A DNA stretch of 64,000 bases, taken from contig JACQFQ010000020.1 of NCBI GenBank assembly GCA_016199985.1, forward strand, positions 20,978 through 84,977, given 5' to 3'. A program made the position numbers and the translations under genes. The notes under the pieces were generated by a model, which was not told where the DNA came from, ran no database searches, and worked only from the letters and a program-made list of their open reading frames with translations. The DNA is from Verrucomicrobiota bacterium. Its GTDB lineage: Bacteria > Verrucomicrobiota > Verrucomicrobiia > Limisphaerales > UBA11320. Each line of letters begins with the position of its first letter. The stretch's first letter is position 1. Shown here piece by piece: positions 45,532-55,494 of the stretch.

Positions 45532-46851
45532 CTATTCGTGTCGGAGCGCCTCCACCGGGTCCATCCGAGCGGCGCGGAGCGCGGGATAGATGCCGAACAC
45601 GATGCCGACGAGCGCCGAGATGGAGAAGGCGAGCACCGGCGCCCAGGGCACGACGATCGTCCGCATTCCCGAAAAATGGGTCACCATCCAGGGCACCGCA
45701 AGCCCCGCCATCACTCCCATGATCCCGCCCGCGCCCGAAAGCAGCACCGTCTCCACGAGGAACTGGGTGACGATGTCGCGCTGGCGCGCGCCCAGCGCGC
45801 GACGGATGCCGATCTCGCGGGTCCGCTCCGTCACCGTCGCCAACATGATGTTCATGATCCCGATCCCTCCAACGAGCAGGCTGATGGCCGCGATCGACCC
45901 CAGCACGATGCTGAAGATCTGCTTGGTTCGCTCCGCGCGGCGCAACAGTTCGAGCGGCACGATCATCTCATAGTCCTTTCGCTTGTGCCCGTGCGCGAGC
46001 GCGCCACGGATCGCCTCGGCCACCGGCCTCACCTGCTCCGTCGATCGGGCCCGCACCGTGATCTCGTGAAGCTCCACCCGCTCCGATTCCATGCTGCCGC
46101 TTCGCTCGCGCATGTACACCTCGCCAAATCTCTCCCGCGCCGTTTCCAGGGGGATGAAGATGCGGTTGAGCGACCCGCGATTCGAATCCTGCGGCCCTTC
46201 AAGGGCCGCGACGCTCCCGCGGTCCTCCATCACCCCCACCACCTGATAGTACGCGCTCCCGATCCGCACCTGTCGGCCCAGGGGAGAGTCGAGAGGAAAA
46301 AGGCTGCTCACAACCTCGGAGGACAGCACGCAGACATTCGCCTTCGCGTCCATCTCGCGCTCGGTGAAGAAGCGCCCCTGCGCCACGCGATGATTCCTCA
46401 CGATCGGGTATCGAGCCAGCGTGCCGACAATGTCGCAATCCACGCGATGGCTGATGTTCCAGACGTAATCCTTCGTCACCCGGGCGGGCAGCGTGAGCAG
46501 GACTCCGGGAATGCTCTCCTCTATCCGCCGGAGATCGATCCGCGTCAGCCCGTATTGCAGCACGAAGCTCTGGCTGCCGGCGTCGGACACCTTCCGGTCC
46601 TCCGGAGGCTTCACGCTGTGGACGAGGATGTTTTCGCTGCCGAGATTCTTGATCTGCTCCTGGGCCTCGAAGCTGGCGCCTTCGCCGATCGCCAGCATGG
46701 CGATGACAGAGCACACGCCGAACACGATGCCGAGCGCGGTGAGGAAGGACCGGAGGCCGTGAACCCTGAGGCTCTTCAAGCCCAGGCGGAACGCGCGACG
46801 CAGCCGATGCCACGTCTGTCTCGCGCTGATGGATGGCGCAACCTTATCCAT
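45532..46851 (-). CDS. macB: MacB-type ABC transporter permease
   Basis: 439 residues from ATG 46851 ([14 protein letters not shown]). The first membrane helix (about 35-55, within LTALGIVFGVCSVIAMLAIG) precedes a periplasmic MacB_PCD domain of about 230 residues. Three helices follow (about 305-420) with the FtsX-domain block GSIAAISLLVGGIGIMNIML and the motif ERTREIGIRRALGAR. It has no fused ATPase, unlike E. coli MacB; the ATPase is the upstream gene, whose stop lies 8 nt into this reading frame. It is the inner-membrane part of a tripartite mechanotransmission-type exporter. Confidence 0.9.
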   Translation of the reverse strand: MDKVAPSISARQTWHRLRRAFRLGLKSLRVHGLRSFLTALGIVFGVCSVIAMLAIGEGASFEAQEQIKNLGSENILVHSVKPPEDRKVSDAGSQSFVLQYGLTRIDLRRIEESIPGVLLTLPARVTKDYVWNISHRVDCDIVGTLARYPIVRNHRVAQGRFFTEREMDAKANVCVLSSEVVSSLFPLDSPLGRQVRIGSAYYQVVGVMEDRGSVAALEGPQDSNRGSLNRIFIPLETARERFGEVYMRERSGSMESERVELHEITVRARSTEQVRPVAEAIRGALAHGHKRKDYEMIVPLELLRRAERTKQIFSIVLGSIAAISLLVGGIGIMNIMLATVTERTREIGIRRALGARQRDIVTQFLVETVLLSGAGGIMGVMAGLAVPWMVTHFSGMRTIVVPWAPVLAFSISALVGIVFGIYPALRAARMDPVEALRHE

Positions 46852-47539
46852 GACGCACGTCGCTCTCCACCTGGCCATCGCGCAATCGAATGGTGCGGCC
46901 GCTCCGGCCCGACACATCCGGATCGTGGGTCACGAGCACCAGGGTCTTGCCCATCTCCCGCAGGCGATCAAACAGCTTCAGAATCTCGACGCCCGACGCG
47001 CTGTCCAGGTTCCCGGTGGGCTCGTCCGCCAGAATCATGAGCGGGTCGTTGATCAACGCGCGCGCGATGGCGACGCGCTGCTGCTGTCCTCCGGAGAGCT
47101 CGTAAGGCCGGTGATGAAGCCGGTTTTCCAAGCCCACCAGGCGCGACATCTCCTCCGCCCGTCGGCGGGACTCCGCCTCCTCCACGCCCTGATAGAAGAG
47201 CGGCACCTCGATGTTCTCCACCACGCTGAGTTGCTGGATGAGGTTGTAGGACTGGAACACAAACCCGAGCCGGCGCGAGCGCACGCTCGACAACGCGTCG
47301 TCGTCCATGGTCGAAACATCCTCCCCGCCGAGAAAGTAACTCCCCGATGTGGGACGATCCAGGCAGCCGAGCACATTTAGCAGAGTCGATTTTCCGCATC
47401 CGGACGGTCCCATGATGCTGACATAGTCCGCGGGATCGACCGAGAGCTCCACGCCGCGCAGCGCCTCCACCACAACCTCCCCCATGCGGTAGATCCGTCG
47501 CACCGCGCGCAAGGACACAATGGGAGCGGGCGGCGTCAT
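46844..47539 (-). CDS. MacB/LolD-type ABC transporter ATP-binding protein
   Basis: 231 residues from ATG 47539 ([13 protein letters not shown]). Walker A is [13 protein letters not shown], the signature [15 protein letters not shown], Walker [13 protein letters not shown] and the H-loop LVTHDP. The PTGNLDS block and the [12 protein letters not shown] start are typical of ATPases serving MacB/LolCE-type permeases. Its start overlaps the adaptor stop by 4 nt (ATGA) and its end overlaps the permease start, so the complex is stoichiometrically coupled at translation. Confidence 0.93.
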   Translation of the reverse strand: MTPPAPIVSLRAVRRIYRMGEVVVEALRGVELSVDPADYVSIMGPSGCGKSTLLNVLGCLDRPTSGSYFLGGEDVSTMDDDALSSVRSRRLGFVFQSYNLIQQLSVVENIEVPLFYQGVEEAESRRRAEEMSRLVGLENRLHHRPYELSGGQQQRVAIARALINDPLMILADEPTGNLDSASGVEILKLFDRLREMGKTLVLVTHDPDVSGRSGRTIRLRDGQVESDVRHG

Positions 47540-49326
47540 GGGGATTTCGTCGCGGCGGGGCTCGCGGCGGGAGCGCCGACGGACTTCTCGGAGGCGGTCT
47601 TCTGCGACGCGCCCGCTTCCCCGGCTTGCGACTTGCCGGACTGTTTCAGAAGCACCTTCTCGCCCTCGGACAATCCCTTCCGCACCTCGATGAACTCGTC
47701 GCTGAACTCGCCAACCTCCACCTCGCGGATCTCGACGCCCGAGGACGTCTTCACCATCACGGTCTGCTTTCCGTCCGCGGGAACGATCGCCTGGACCGGG
47801 ATGTGGATGACATTCTCCAGCCGGGCGACCTGGATCTGCGCCTTGGCGGTCATGCCAGGCTTCAGCCAGTCCTGCGCGCCGTCCACGTAGATCGTGGTTT
47901 GATACACCTTCAGGTCTGGATTCAGCCATCGATTCTGCGAATCCGGGAGCACGCCGACCTTGTGCACGAGTCCGGTCAGGGCTTTTTCGGGGAAGGCGTC
48001 GACGGTGATGCGCACTTTCTGGTCCTTCTTGATCTTCTTGATATAGCTTTCGTGGATCGAGACTTTCACGATCATCCGACTGAGGTCCGGGATGGTGATG
48101 ATGGTCTGCCGCTCGCGAACCGTCGCCCCTTCGCGCACGCGGCCCTCGCTGCCCCAGTAGTATCCGTCGTCGCCGCCTCCATACACCACCAGACCGGGTT
48201 TCTTCGCGCGGATCAGGCATTTCTCCGACTGCTCAGCGAGTTCCTTCCTCTGCCGGGTCTGGACATTGTACTGGGCCTCCGCGGACCGGCGCTTGGCCTC
48301 GGCCTGCGCGAGCTTCGAGACGCTGGCCTTGCGGGCTCGATCCAACTCGCGCAGCGCCTCCAGGTACTTCGACAGCGTCTCCTCGCCCGTCTTAATGAAC
48401 TCGTACTGGAGATACAGATCCCTGGCTGTCGAGGCGGTCTGAACCTTCAGCCGGCTGTTCTCGTAAGCCAGCTCATCCCGCTGCATGTCGTTCTTGGTCA
48501 CGAACCCTCCGGCAAACAACCGCTTCGTGCCTTCGAGGGTCGCCGCGGCCTGTTCGAGCTCCTTCTGGGCCACAAGATGGTCGTCGATCGACTTCCGGAG
48601 CTTCTGTTTGGCCTCGCCGTCCCCCAGCGCCTCCAGCCGGGCGAAGGGAGCAAAATTGATGAACTCGGGGCGGCTGGCCGAGGCGGACGCCGTCGGGCCA
48701 GCGGAGGCGGACGGCACGGGACGCAGCGCGGCGCCGCCCTGGACGCCTCCCGGGTCGCCGGCGGCAGGGGCGTTCGTGGGCGCGGCGGGCGTGCTGAGGA
48801 TCTTTTGCAGATCGAGCTGATTGATGAGTTTCTCCGAGACCTCGGAGCCCAGCAGCTTATCGAAGTCGAGACGGGCGAAGCGGGCCTTTTGCTCGGCCGC
48901 CTTCACGTCGCTCTGATTCTGGTTGATCTGAATCTCGTATCCCTGCTGCGCCTCTGTCAGCGCCGCGGCGGCGGACTCCCACTGAATCTCCTGCTGCACG
49001 ACCTGCTTCTGGATCTCCGAGGAATCGAGCTCGACGAGCGCCTTGCCGTTGGTCACGTCCTGGTCGGTCACGAGGTACCCCTCCTCGACGATCTTCAGGA
49101 TCTTGGTCCCTTGATAGCCCACGCGCACCTCGCACTTGGCCTCCTGCGACTCCAACGCCTGAATGCTCCCCCCCTCGAGGACCGTGATGTCGAGCGGCCC
49201 CCTCCTCACCTGGAACAAGGCGACCTCCTCGCGCGGCTCAAGGCTCCCGCGCCCCCACCGCCAAAGCCCCGCGAGGAGTAGGATCGCCGCCAAGATCACC
49301 CAACCCCGTCGTTTAATTTTTTTCAT
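47536..49326 (-). CDS. HlyD/MacA-type periplasmic adaptor with a low-complexity insert in its hairpin
   Basis: 596 residues from ATG 49326 (MKKIKRRGW). One N-terminal membrane helix (about 8-25), a lipoyl/barrel-sandwich half, a long alpha-helical hairpin, the second lipoyl half (GLVVYGGG), then a beta-barrel domain (KVSIHESYIKKIKKDQKVRI) and a membrane-proximal domain (IPVQAIVPADGKQTVMV). The adaptor joins the inner-membrane permease to the outer-membrane channel. The helical hairpin is interrupted at about residues 180-223 by an Ala/Pro/Gly/Ser-rich stretch, and the protein is longer than MacA (about 370). A Lys/Ser/Ala tail closes it. Confidence 0.9.
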   Translation of the reverse strand: MKKIKRRGWVILAAILLLAGLWRWGRGSLEPREEVALFQVRRGPLDITVLEGGSIQALESQEAKCEVRVGYQGTKILKIVEEGYLVTDQDVTNGKALVELDSSEIQKQVVQQEIQWESAAAALTEAQQGYEIQINQNQSDVKAAEQKARFARLDFDKLLGSEVSEKLINQLDLQKILSTPAAPTNAPAAGDPGGVQGGAALRPVPSASAGPTASASASRPEFINFAPFARLEALGDGEAKQKLRKSIDDHLVAQKELEQAAATLEGTKRLFAGGFVTKNDMQRDELAYENSRLKVQTASTARDLYLQYEFIKTGEETLSKYLEALRELDRARKASVSKLAQAEAKRRSAEAQYNVQTRQRKELAEQSEKCLIRAKKPGLVVYGGGDDGYYWGSEGRVREGATVRERQTIITIPDLSRMIVKVSIHESYIKKIKKDQKVRITVDAFPEKALTGLVHKVGVLPDSQNRWLNPDLKVYQTTIYVDGAQDWLKPGMTAKAQIQVARLENVIHIPVQAIVPADGKQTVMVKTSSGVEIREVEVGEFSDEFIEVRKGLSEGEKVLLKQSGKSQAGEAGASQKTASEKSVGAPAASPAATKSP

Positions 49327-51076
49327 TCGGTGTCCTTTCTTCCGCGTTCTTGAGGGCTTTCGCGGGATCGCGTTCCTCCCATTCGCCCTGCTCCTTGATG
49401 AACAGGATTCCCATGTTGCTCCAGAATTGGAGCCGCGAGACCGTGTGTCCAACCAGCGCCTGGGTCCGCTGGTTCTTCGCGTCATTCAAGGCGTTCTGCG
49501 CGTCCACCTGGTCCTGAGCCTTGGCGCGCCCCACCTCGGCAAGCAGGTTCTGCTCCTCGACGCGACGTTGCGCGAGCTTCACGGCGCCCTCGGCGATCTC
49601 GAAGTTTCGCTCGGCCTGCTCCAGCGCGCGGTGGCTGTCGCGGATCTGCTGCTTGATCTGGTCCTGCTTGAGGCTGAGATCCCGCGAGGCGCGATCGACC
49701 GCGATCAGGGAGGCGCGATAGTTGTTCCGCTCCAGCTTCCGGTCCAGAGGCAGGTCCACGTCCAGGCCCGCGTTCCAGCTGTAGCGGCTCGGACTCGGCA
49801 ACGGAAGGCCCTTCGGGGAATCAGGGCCGCTGTTCAAGCTCGCGTTGGCGATCAGGTCGAGCTGGGCGTTCAGCGCGTTCTTGGCCACGCCCACCTTCCG
49901 CGCCGAGTCGGCGTATTGATCGCGCGTGTTCTGAAAATCCAATCGAGCCGTCAAGGCCACGGCGACCGCGTCGTTGAGATCGATCCTCGGACGCTGAATC
50001 TTCAGCGCTTCGAGTTCCGCGTCGTCCAGCGCGATCCGGGCGTCCACCGAGACCCCGAGCAGGATCTTGAAATCATCCAAAGCCTGACGATACGCGCGCA
50101 CCGAGTTGATCCAGGCGCTCTCCACGCTAAGCTGCTGCTGCTCCAGGCGGCCCAGCTCCGCCTGGGCGATGCGCCCCTCCGCCGCGAGCGCGCGCGTCAG
50201 CTCGGCGTTTTTCTCCGAGCTCTTCAAGTTCTGGAAACTGTTCCGGGCCGTGTCGCGATTGCCCAGCACCGAGTAAAACGCGCTCGCCACCTGCACGCTG
50301 AACTCCTTCCGAAACCGGGTGAAGTCCCGGATGTCGTAGAGCAGGTCGCGCTCGGCTTGGGTGAGATTCTCCATCTGCTGCTTGTACGACGCGTTCCGGA
50401 GCAAAGGCCGCGCGAATGTCGCGCTGAGCTGCGAGCGGCTCAGCGATCGCGGATCGCCGGTCAGGAAACGCAGAAAATCCGTCGTGAAAGCCGTCGAGAC
50501 GCGGCCGATGTCGCGGATAAGCCAGCCCGCGTTGATCCGGGAGCTCTCGTTGAACTTGTGCTGTGCCACGAGGCTGTCGCTCAGAACAGCCTTGGGCTGG
50601 TTGGGATTGTTGGGGTCGGGGATCAGGAGCAGCGCGGTCTCCGTGTTCACGTCGTAGCGCGCGCTGGCGCCGGCGCTGAACAACGGGGTCCATTGATGGC
50701 GCGCCAAGCTCAGGCTCAGCGACGACAGATACAGCTGCTCCCGACGGGACTGATACACGCGGCTCTTGATCGTGGCGAGGGCCAGCGCGTCCTTGAGCGA
50801 GACGACATGGGCGCCGTCCTCGGCGGATCCGAAGTCGCCCAGGAAGTCCACCGCTCCCGGTCGCGCGGGGAGCGCGTCGATTTCCCAGCGGTTCGTCTGC
50901 TCAATCGTGAACTTCCGCTCCATGTTGTCCACCTTCCGCGACTTTTCGGAGATGAGACGGTAGGCTTCCCTGTCCGCCGATTGACGATACCTCGCCGCGG
51001 AGCACCCCGCGTGCAGTGACAGCAAGCCCGCGACGGCAAGACAGCCCAGCCAAGAATGAATTGCGCGGCGCGTCAT
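49313..51076 (-). CDS. TolC-family outer-membrane efflux lipoprotein
   Basis: 587 residues from ATG 51076. The leader ends LSLHAGCSA with the likely acylated cysteine at C25 (lipobox -3 position is unusual). The mature protein has two outer-membrane-efflux repeats rich in long heptad helices, e.g. LGRLEQQQLSVESAWI and QRRVEEQNLLAEVGRAKAQ, as in TolC/OprM. It forms the outer-membrane channel of the exporter encoded by the three downstream genes. The stop overlaps the adaptor start by 14 nt. Order: channel, adaptor, ATPase, permease, all overlapping. Confidence 0.9.
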   Translation of the reverse strand: MTRRAIHSWLGCLAVAGLLSLHAGCSAARYRQSADREAYRLISEKSRKVDNMERKFTIEQTNRWEIDALPARPGAVDFLGDFGSAEDGAHVVSLKDALALATIKSRVYQSRREQLYLSSLSLSLARHQWTPLFSAGASARYDVNTETALLLIPDPNNPNQPKAVLSDSLVAQHKFNESSRINAGWLIRDIGRVSTAFTTDFLRFLTGDPRSLSRSQLSATFARPLLRNASYKQQMENLTQAERDLLYDIRDFTRFRKEFSVQVASAFYSVLGNRDTARNSFQNLKSSEKNAELTRALAAEGRIAQAELGRLEQQQLSVESAWINSVRAYRQALDDFKILLGVSVDARIALDDAELEALKIQRPRIDLNDAVAVALTARLDFQNTRDQYADSARKVGVAKNALNAQLDLIANASLNSGPDSPKGLPLPSPSRYSWNAGLDVDLPLDRKLERNNYRASLIAVDRASRDLSLKQDQIKQQIRDSHRALEQAERNFEIAEGAVKLAQRRVEEQNLLAEVGRAKAQDQVDAQNALNDAKNQRTQALVGHTVSRLQFWSNMGILFIKEQGEWEERDPAKALKNAEERTPNEKN

Positions 51077-51261
51077 GAGTGAGGAGAGCGAGTACAGCCT
51101 ATTAGAACCGAGACAAGCCAGGGAAGTTTCGAAAAAAATGGAAGGGATGGCGCCGAACGCGCGTTCGCGGAGGTTCCCGCGCCCCGCCGGAACCTGGGAG
51201 TTTGGCATTGCGCCCGCCAAACAGGACTCCGATGATCCGCCCCCGAGCTTTTGAACCATCC

Positions 51262-53955
51262 ATGAACGCATTCATTCCCCGACTGAACGCCGCCGCGCTC
51301 CTGGCGTTTTCGATCGCCTCCTTGTCCGCCGCCGAGCTGCGAGACGAACACGAACGCTCGGCGGCGCTCCTGGCGCCAAAGGGCGAGGGCGCCGCGCGGA
51401 GACAATACGCGCCCAGCCGCGAGGTGGATATTCTCCATCTCAAGCTCGACGTCACGCCCGATTTCAGGCTGCGATCGATTCAGGGAACGGCTGTAATGAC
51501 GTTCAAGCCCATCGCGATGCCGCTCGCGGAATTCAAGCTGGACGCCGTGAAGCTGCGCGTCAGCGATGTCAGCTCCACCGAGACCCTGCTCGGATGGCAG
51601 GTAACCGAGACCCAGCTCGTCCTGACCTTCCAGACGCCCATCGCCGCCGGCAACGAGGCCAGCGTCACCATCCGATACGCCGCGACCCCGGAAGCCGGCC
51701 TGTATTTCCGCACGCCCGAGCTGGGCTATCCGGCGGAGGACGAGCATCTGTGGAGTCAGGGCGAGCCGACCGAATCGCGGCAATGGTTCCCGTCCTTCGA
51801 TTCTCCCAACGAGAAATTCACGAGCGAGATGATCTGCCGCGTCCCGGACGGGATGGTCGTGCTGTCGAACGGACGTCAGATGTCCTCGGACCTCGACCCC
51901 GCCACCGGCCTCCGCGCCTTTCGGTGGCTGCAGGACAAGCCGCATTCCAACTATCTCATCGCGCTCGTCGCGGGCCGTCTCAAGAGCGTGGAAGCCAAGC
52001 ACCGGGACATCCCGCTCGCGCTCTACTGCCCCGCGTCGCAGGTCGCGTTCGCGAAAAACACCTTCGAGGGAACTCAGGACATGATGGCTTTCTTCGAGGA
52101 GGAGATCGGCGTGCCGTATCCCTGGGACAAGTATTATCAGGCGGCGGTCTCCGACTACCACTGGGGCGGCATGGAGAACACCACGCTGACGGTCCTCAAT
52201 GAAACCACGCTGCACCCGGATGGTTACGAAACGTTGCGAAGCAGCGAGGGCCTGGTCGCGCACGAGCTCGCGCACCAGTGGTTCGGCGACCTCGTCACCT
52301 GCAAGGACTGGAGCCACCTGTGGCTGAACGAGGGCTTCGCCACCTACTACGACGCGCTCTACGAGGGACACAAACACGGCCGCGATCACCTGCTCTACGC
52401 CATGCGCCAGAACGCCGAAGGCGTGCTGAACGCCGGCGATGATCGCACCCCGATTGTCTATCGCGGATTCGCGCATCCGGAGGAGCAGTTTGGATATCGC
52501 GCGTATCCGAAAGGAGCCTGGATCCTGCACATGCTGCGGAACCAGCTGGGCGAGCCCCTTTACCGAAAGTGCGTTCAAACCTATCTGGAGCGGCACAAGT
52601 TCGGCAACGTCGACACGGAGGATCTCGCCCGCGTGATCGAGGAGCTGTCCGGCCGATCCTTCGACGCATTTTTCGACCAGTACGTCTACCACGGACAGCA
52701 GCCCGATCTGAAGATCCGCTACCAATGGATGGAGCGCGAGAAGCTGGTGAAGCTGTCCATCGTCCAGCAGCAGACTGTCAGCGACGAGGTCCTGCTGTTC
52801 ACTGTTCCGGCGAAGGCGCGCTTCAAGGGCAAGTTCGGAACGATCGATCGCGAGTTCCAGATCCACGAAAAGAGCGAAGACTTCTCATTCACCCTGCCCT
52901 CGGCGCCGGAGATCGTTCGATTCGACCCCGACTACGCGCTGCTGGCGAAGGTGTCCTTCGATCTTCCCGGACCGATGGTCCGGGCGCAGCTGGGCGACGC
53001 TTCGGACATGATCGGCCGTCTGCTCGCGACGCAGCAGCTGTCTCACGACCACGACGACGACGCCGTCCGGCTGCTCGGGAAGGCGCTGAAGAGCGACTCC
53101 TTCTACGGTGTGCGCTTGGCGGCGTCGCGCGCGCTGCGCCAGATCGACACCCCCGCGGCCCGCGACGCGCTCGCCGCCGCCGTCGCTCAGGAGGACGCGC
53201 GGGTTCGGCAGCAGGTGTTGAGCGATCTCATGGAGCCTTACAGCGAAGCGAGCCTGGGCCGCGCGCTCGAAACATTGAAGAACGAGAAGAACCCCGACAT
53301 CGTCGCGACCGCCATCTATCGTCTCCAGGCCTACGCCCGGCCCGAGATCCACGCCATCCTGCTCCGCTATCTCGAGGCCGATTCCTACCGCGGACAGTGG
53401 ACGCAAGCCGCCCTGGAAGCGATGGAGGGCCAGCAGGACCCCGGCTACCTCGAGCCTATCCTTGCCGCGGTCCGCGCCCACGAGTCGCAATGGCGAACGT
53501 CGCTTCGCGTCCAGGCGATCTCCGCGCTGGGCTCGCTCGGCAGGCTGCAGGAGAACAAGGATGGCCCGCGCGACTATCTGATGAAGCAGCTCGACGATCC
53601 GAGGGACCGTGTGCAGCGGGCCGCGATCCGGAGCTTGGGGACGCTGGGAGACCCGAAGGCGTTGGGCGCCCTGCAACGATTCACGACGCTAGCCAAGGCC
53701 AACCCCGTGCGGTCCGCCGCGGAGAAGTCGATCAGCGATCTGCGCGCCGCCAAGAGGCCCACTGTGGAGTTTGGAGATGTGCGGAACGAGGTGCTGTCGC
53801 TCCAGCAGGAGAACAAGGATTTGCGACGGGACCTGGACGCGCTCAAGAAAAAGCTCGAGTCGATGTCGGAAATCCGATCAGCCGCCGACCCTGCCGAGGC
53901 GAAGAAGGGCGCGGCCAAAAAGCCGGGCGCCGCGGCCAGCAAGGGAACCCGCTAA
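51262..53955 (+). CDS. Exported M1-family zinc aminopeptidase with HEAT-like and coiled-coil tail
   Basis: 897 residues from ATG 51262 with a signal peptide (about 1-22). The catalytic domain has the exopeptidase motif GGMEN at 302-306 (GAMEN in most relatives), HELAHQWFGD with zinc ligands H334 and H338 and catalytic E335, and NEGFATYYDA with the third ligand E357. A HEAT-like repeat region follows (about 590-835; e.g. DSFYGVRLAASRALRQI, DPRDRVQRAAIRSLGTLG). A coiled coil (about 845-875) and a Lys/Ala tail finish the protein. It removes N-terminal residues from peptides, probably in the periplasm. Its stop overlaps the stop of the convergent dehydrogenase gene by 3 nt. Confidence 0.92.
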   Translation: MNAFIPRLNAAALLAFSIASLSAAELRDEHERSAALLAPKGEGAARRQYAPSREVDILHLKLDVTPDFRLRSIQGTAVMTFKPIAMPLAEFKLDAVKLRVSDVSSTETLLGWQVTETQLVLTFQTPIAAGNEASVTIRYAATPEAGLYFRTPELGYPAEDEHLWSQGEPTESRQWFPSFDSPNEKFTSEMICRVPDGMVVLSNGRQMSSDLDPATGLRAFRWLQDKPHSNYLIALVAGRLKSVEAKHRDIPLALYCPASQVAFAKNTFEGTQDMMAFFEEEIGVPYPWDKYYQAAVSDYHWGGMENTTLTVLNETTLHPDGYETLRSSEGLVAHELAHQWFGDLVTCKDWSHLWLNEGFATYYDALYEGHKHGRDHLLYAMRQNAEGVLNAGDDRTPIVYRGFAHPEEQFGYRAYPKGAWILHMLRNQLGEPLYRKCVQTYLERHKFGNVDTEDLARVIEELSGRSFDAFFDQYVYHGQQPDLKIRYQWMEREKLVKLSIVQQQTVSDEVLLFTVPAKARFKGKFGTIDREFQIHEKSEDFSFTLPSAPEIVRFDPDYALLAKVSFDLPGPMVRAQLGDASDMIGRLLATQQLSHDHDDDAVRLLGKALKSDSFYGVRLAASRALRQIDTPAARDALAAAVAQEDARVRQQVLSDLMEPYSEASLGRALETLKNEKNPDIVATAIYRLQAYARPEIHAILLRYLEADSYRGQWTQAALEAMEGQQDPGYLEPILAAVRAHESQWRTSLRVQAISALGSLGRLQENKDGPRDYLMKQLDDPRDRVQRAAIRSLGTLGDPKALGALQRFTTLAKANPVRSAAEKSISDLRAAKRPTVEFGDVRNEVLSLQQENKDLRRDLDALKKKLESMSEIRSAADPAEAKKGAAKKPGAAASKGTR

Positions 53956-55430
53956 ATGTTCCGGTACCAGCCGAGCCGCTGGGGATTCAAGTTGATGTTG
54001 ATCTGCTTGGTTTCCAAATACGCGTCCAGGCCATAAGTGCCCAGCTCGCGCCCAGTGCCGGACTGCTTGTATCCGCCCCACGGGGCCTCGTTGAACGTCG
54101 GGTGATACGTGTTGAGCCAGGTGATGCCCGCGCGCAGCCGCTGCAGGACCCGCAGCCCCTTGGCCACATCGCGCGTGAACACGCCTCCGGCCAGTCCATA
54201 TACCGTGTTGTTGGCGAGGCGAACGGCGTCGGCCTCGTCCTCAAACAACTGAATCGCGAGGACCGGCCCGAAGATCTCCTCCTGAACGATGCGCATGTCG
54301 GGCCGCGTGTTCGCGAACAAGGTCGGCGAAACGAAATTGCCGGAGGCGAATCGTCCTTCGGTCAGTTTCCGGCCCCCCGTGAGGAGCTCCGCCCCTTCGT
54401 TTTTTCCGATCTCGACGTAGTCCATGACGCGATCGAGATGCGCCCGGGTGATGAGCGGCCCCATCTCGGTGTCGGGATCCATGCCGTCGCCCACAACGAT
54501 ATGTCTCGCCGCCTCCGCCAGGCAGGGAACGAAGCGCTCGGCCACGCTCTTTTGAACGAGCAGCCGCGAGCCCGCGCTGCAAACCTCCCCCTGCCCCGCG
54601 AAAATGCCGAACAGGGCGTAATCGAGGGCGACGTCGAAGTCCGCGTCGTCGAAAATGATGTTCGGGCTCTTTCCGCCGAGCTCGAGAGTGACCTTCTTCA
54701 GATTGCCGGTCGCCGCCTGCAAAATCTTTCGGCCCGTGGCCGTGCCGCCGGTGAACGCCACCTTGTCGACGGCGGGGTGAGCCGCAAGCGCGTGACCCAC
54801 CGTGTCCCCCGGACCGAGCAGCAGCTGCGCGACGCCGGGAGGAAACCCTACCTCGGCCATCAGCTCAAAAAGCGAGATCGCTGTCAGCGGCGTGGACTCC
54901 GCTGCCTTGAGGATGCAGCAGTTTCCGGCCGCCAGTCCGGGAGCGAGTTTCCAAGCGGCCATCAACAACGGAAAGTTCCAGGGAATGATCTGGCCGCAAA
55001 CGCCAATGGGCTCGCGCACGACCATCGACGTGATGGAGGGATCGCCCACGTCATAGGTTTGGCCGAGCGGCTTTGTGGCAAGCCCCGCGTAATACCGAAA
55101 GCAGCCCGCGGCGTCCGCGACATCGAATTTCGATTCGCGGAGGGGCTTCCCGTTGTTCTGGGTCTCCATCTTTGCCAGATCCTCCGCGCGCGACTCGATC
55201 CGATCAGCGAGCTTGAACAAAAGCGCCGCGCGCTCCTGGGCCCTCGTCCGCGACCAGGGGCCTTCGTCGAAGGCTTTGCGCGCGTGCCCCACCGCGATTT
55301 CGGCGTCCTGCGCCGAGGCGTCGGCCACCACCGCGAGCCGTTCGCCCGTGGCCGGATTGAGAATCTCCCGTGTTCCGCCCTCCGCGGGCGCGGTCCACTC
55401 CCCGCCCAAAAACAGGTTCGTCGTTTTCAT
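53952..55430 (-). CDS. NAD-dependent aldehyde dehydrogenase, betaine/aminoaldehyde dehydrogenase type
   Basis: 492 residues. PWNFPLLMAAWKLAPGLAAGN, the catalytic glutamate in LELGGKSPNIIF and catalytic cysteine in GQGEVCSAGSRLLV identify the ALDH superfamily; the GEVCSAGSR form and the GVCGQIIPWNFP block favour the betaine aldehyde / 4-aminobutyraldehyde group. Enzymes of this group often oxidise omega-aminoaldehydes made by polyamine or lysine transamination. It follows the second ALDH gene by 64 bp on the same strand, which supports a shared catabolic role over an osmoprotectant one; no betA or choline transporter is adjacent. Confidence 0.88.
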   Translation of the reverse strand: MKTTNLFLGGEWTAPAEGGTREILNPATGERLAVVADASAQDAEIAVGHARKAFDEGPWSRTRAQERAALLFKLADRIESRAEDLAKMETQNNGKPLRESKFDVADAAGCFRYYAGLATKPLGQTYDVGDPSITSMVVREPIGVCGQIIPWNFPLLMAAWKLAPGLAAGNCCILKAAESTPLTAISLFELMAEVGFPPGVAQLLLGPGDTVGHALAAHPAVDKVAFTGGTATGRKILQAATGNLKKVTLELGGKSPNIIFDDADFDVALDYALFGIFAGQGEVCSAGSRLLVQKSVAERFVPCLAEAARHIVVGDGMDPDTEMGPLITRAHLDRVMDYVEIGKNEGAELLTGGRKLTEGRFASGNFVSPTLFANTRPDMRIVQEEIFGPVLAIQLFEDEADAVRLANNTVYGLAGGVFTRDVAKGLRVLQRLRAGITWLNTYHPTFNEAPWGGYKQSGTGRELGTYGLDAYLETKQININLNPQRLGWYRNI

Positions 55431-55494
55431 AGTCTGGCCTTTTCGCGCCGATGCGGCCTGTCTGTCCTGGGACGCGTCGCGTCGGCTTGCGCGC

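Noticed and set aside
47626..51019. Two long plus-strand frames (551 and 618 codons) opposite the efflux adaptor and channel genes
   Set aside because: Leu/Arg/His-rich antisense shadows; the minus strand has full-length HlyD- and TolC-type proteins with overlapping starts and stops.
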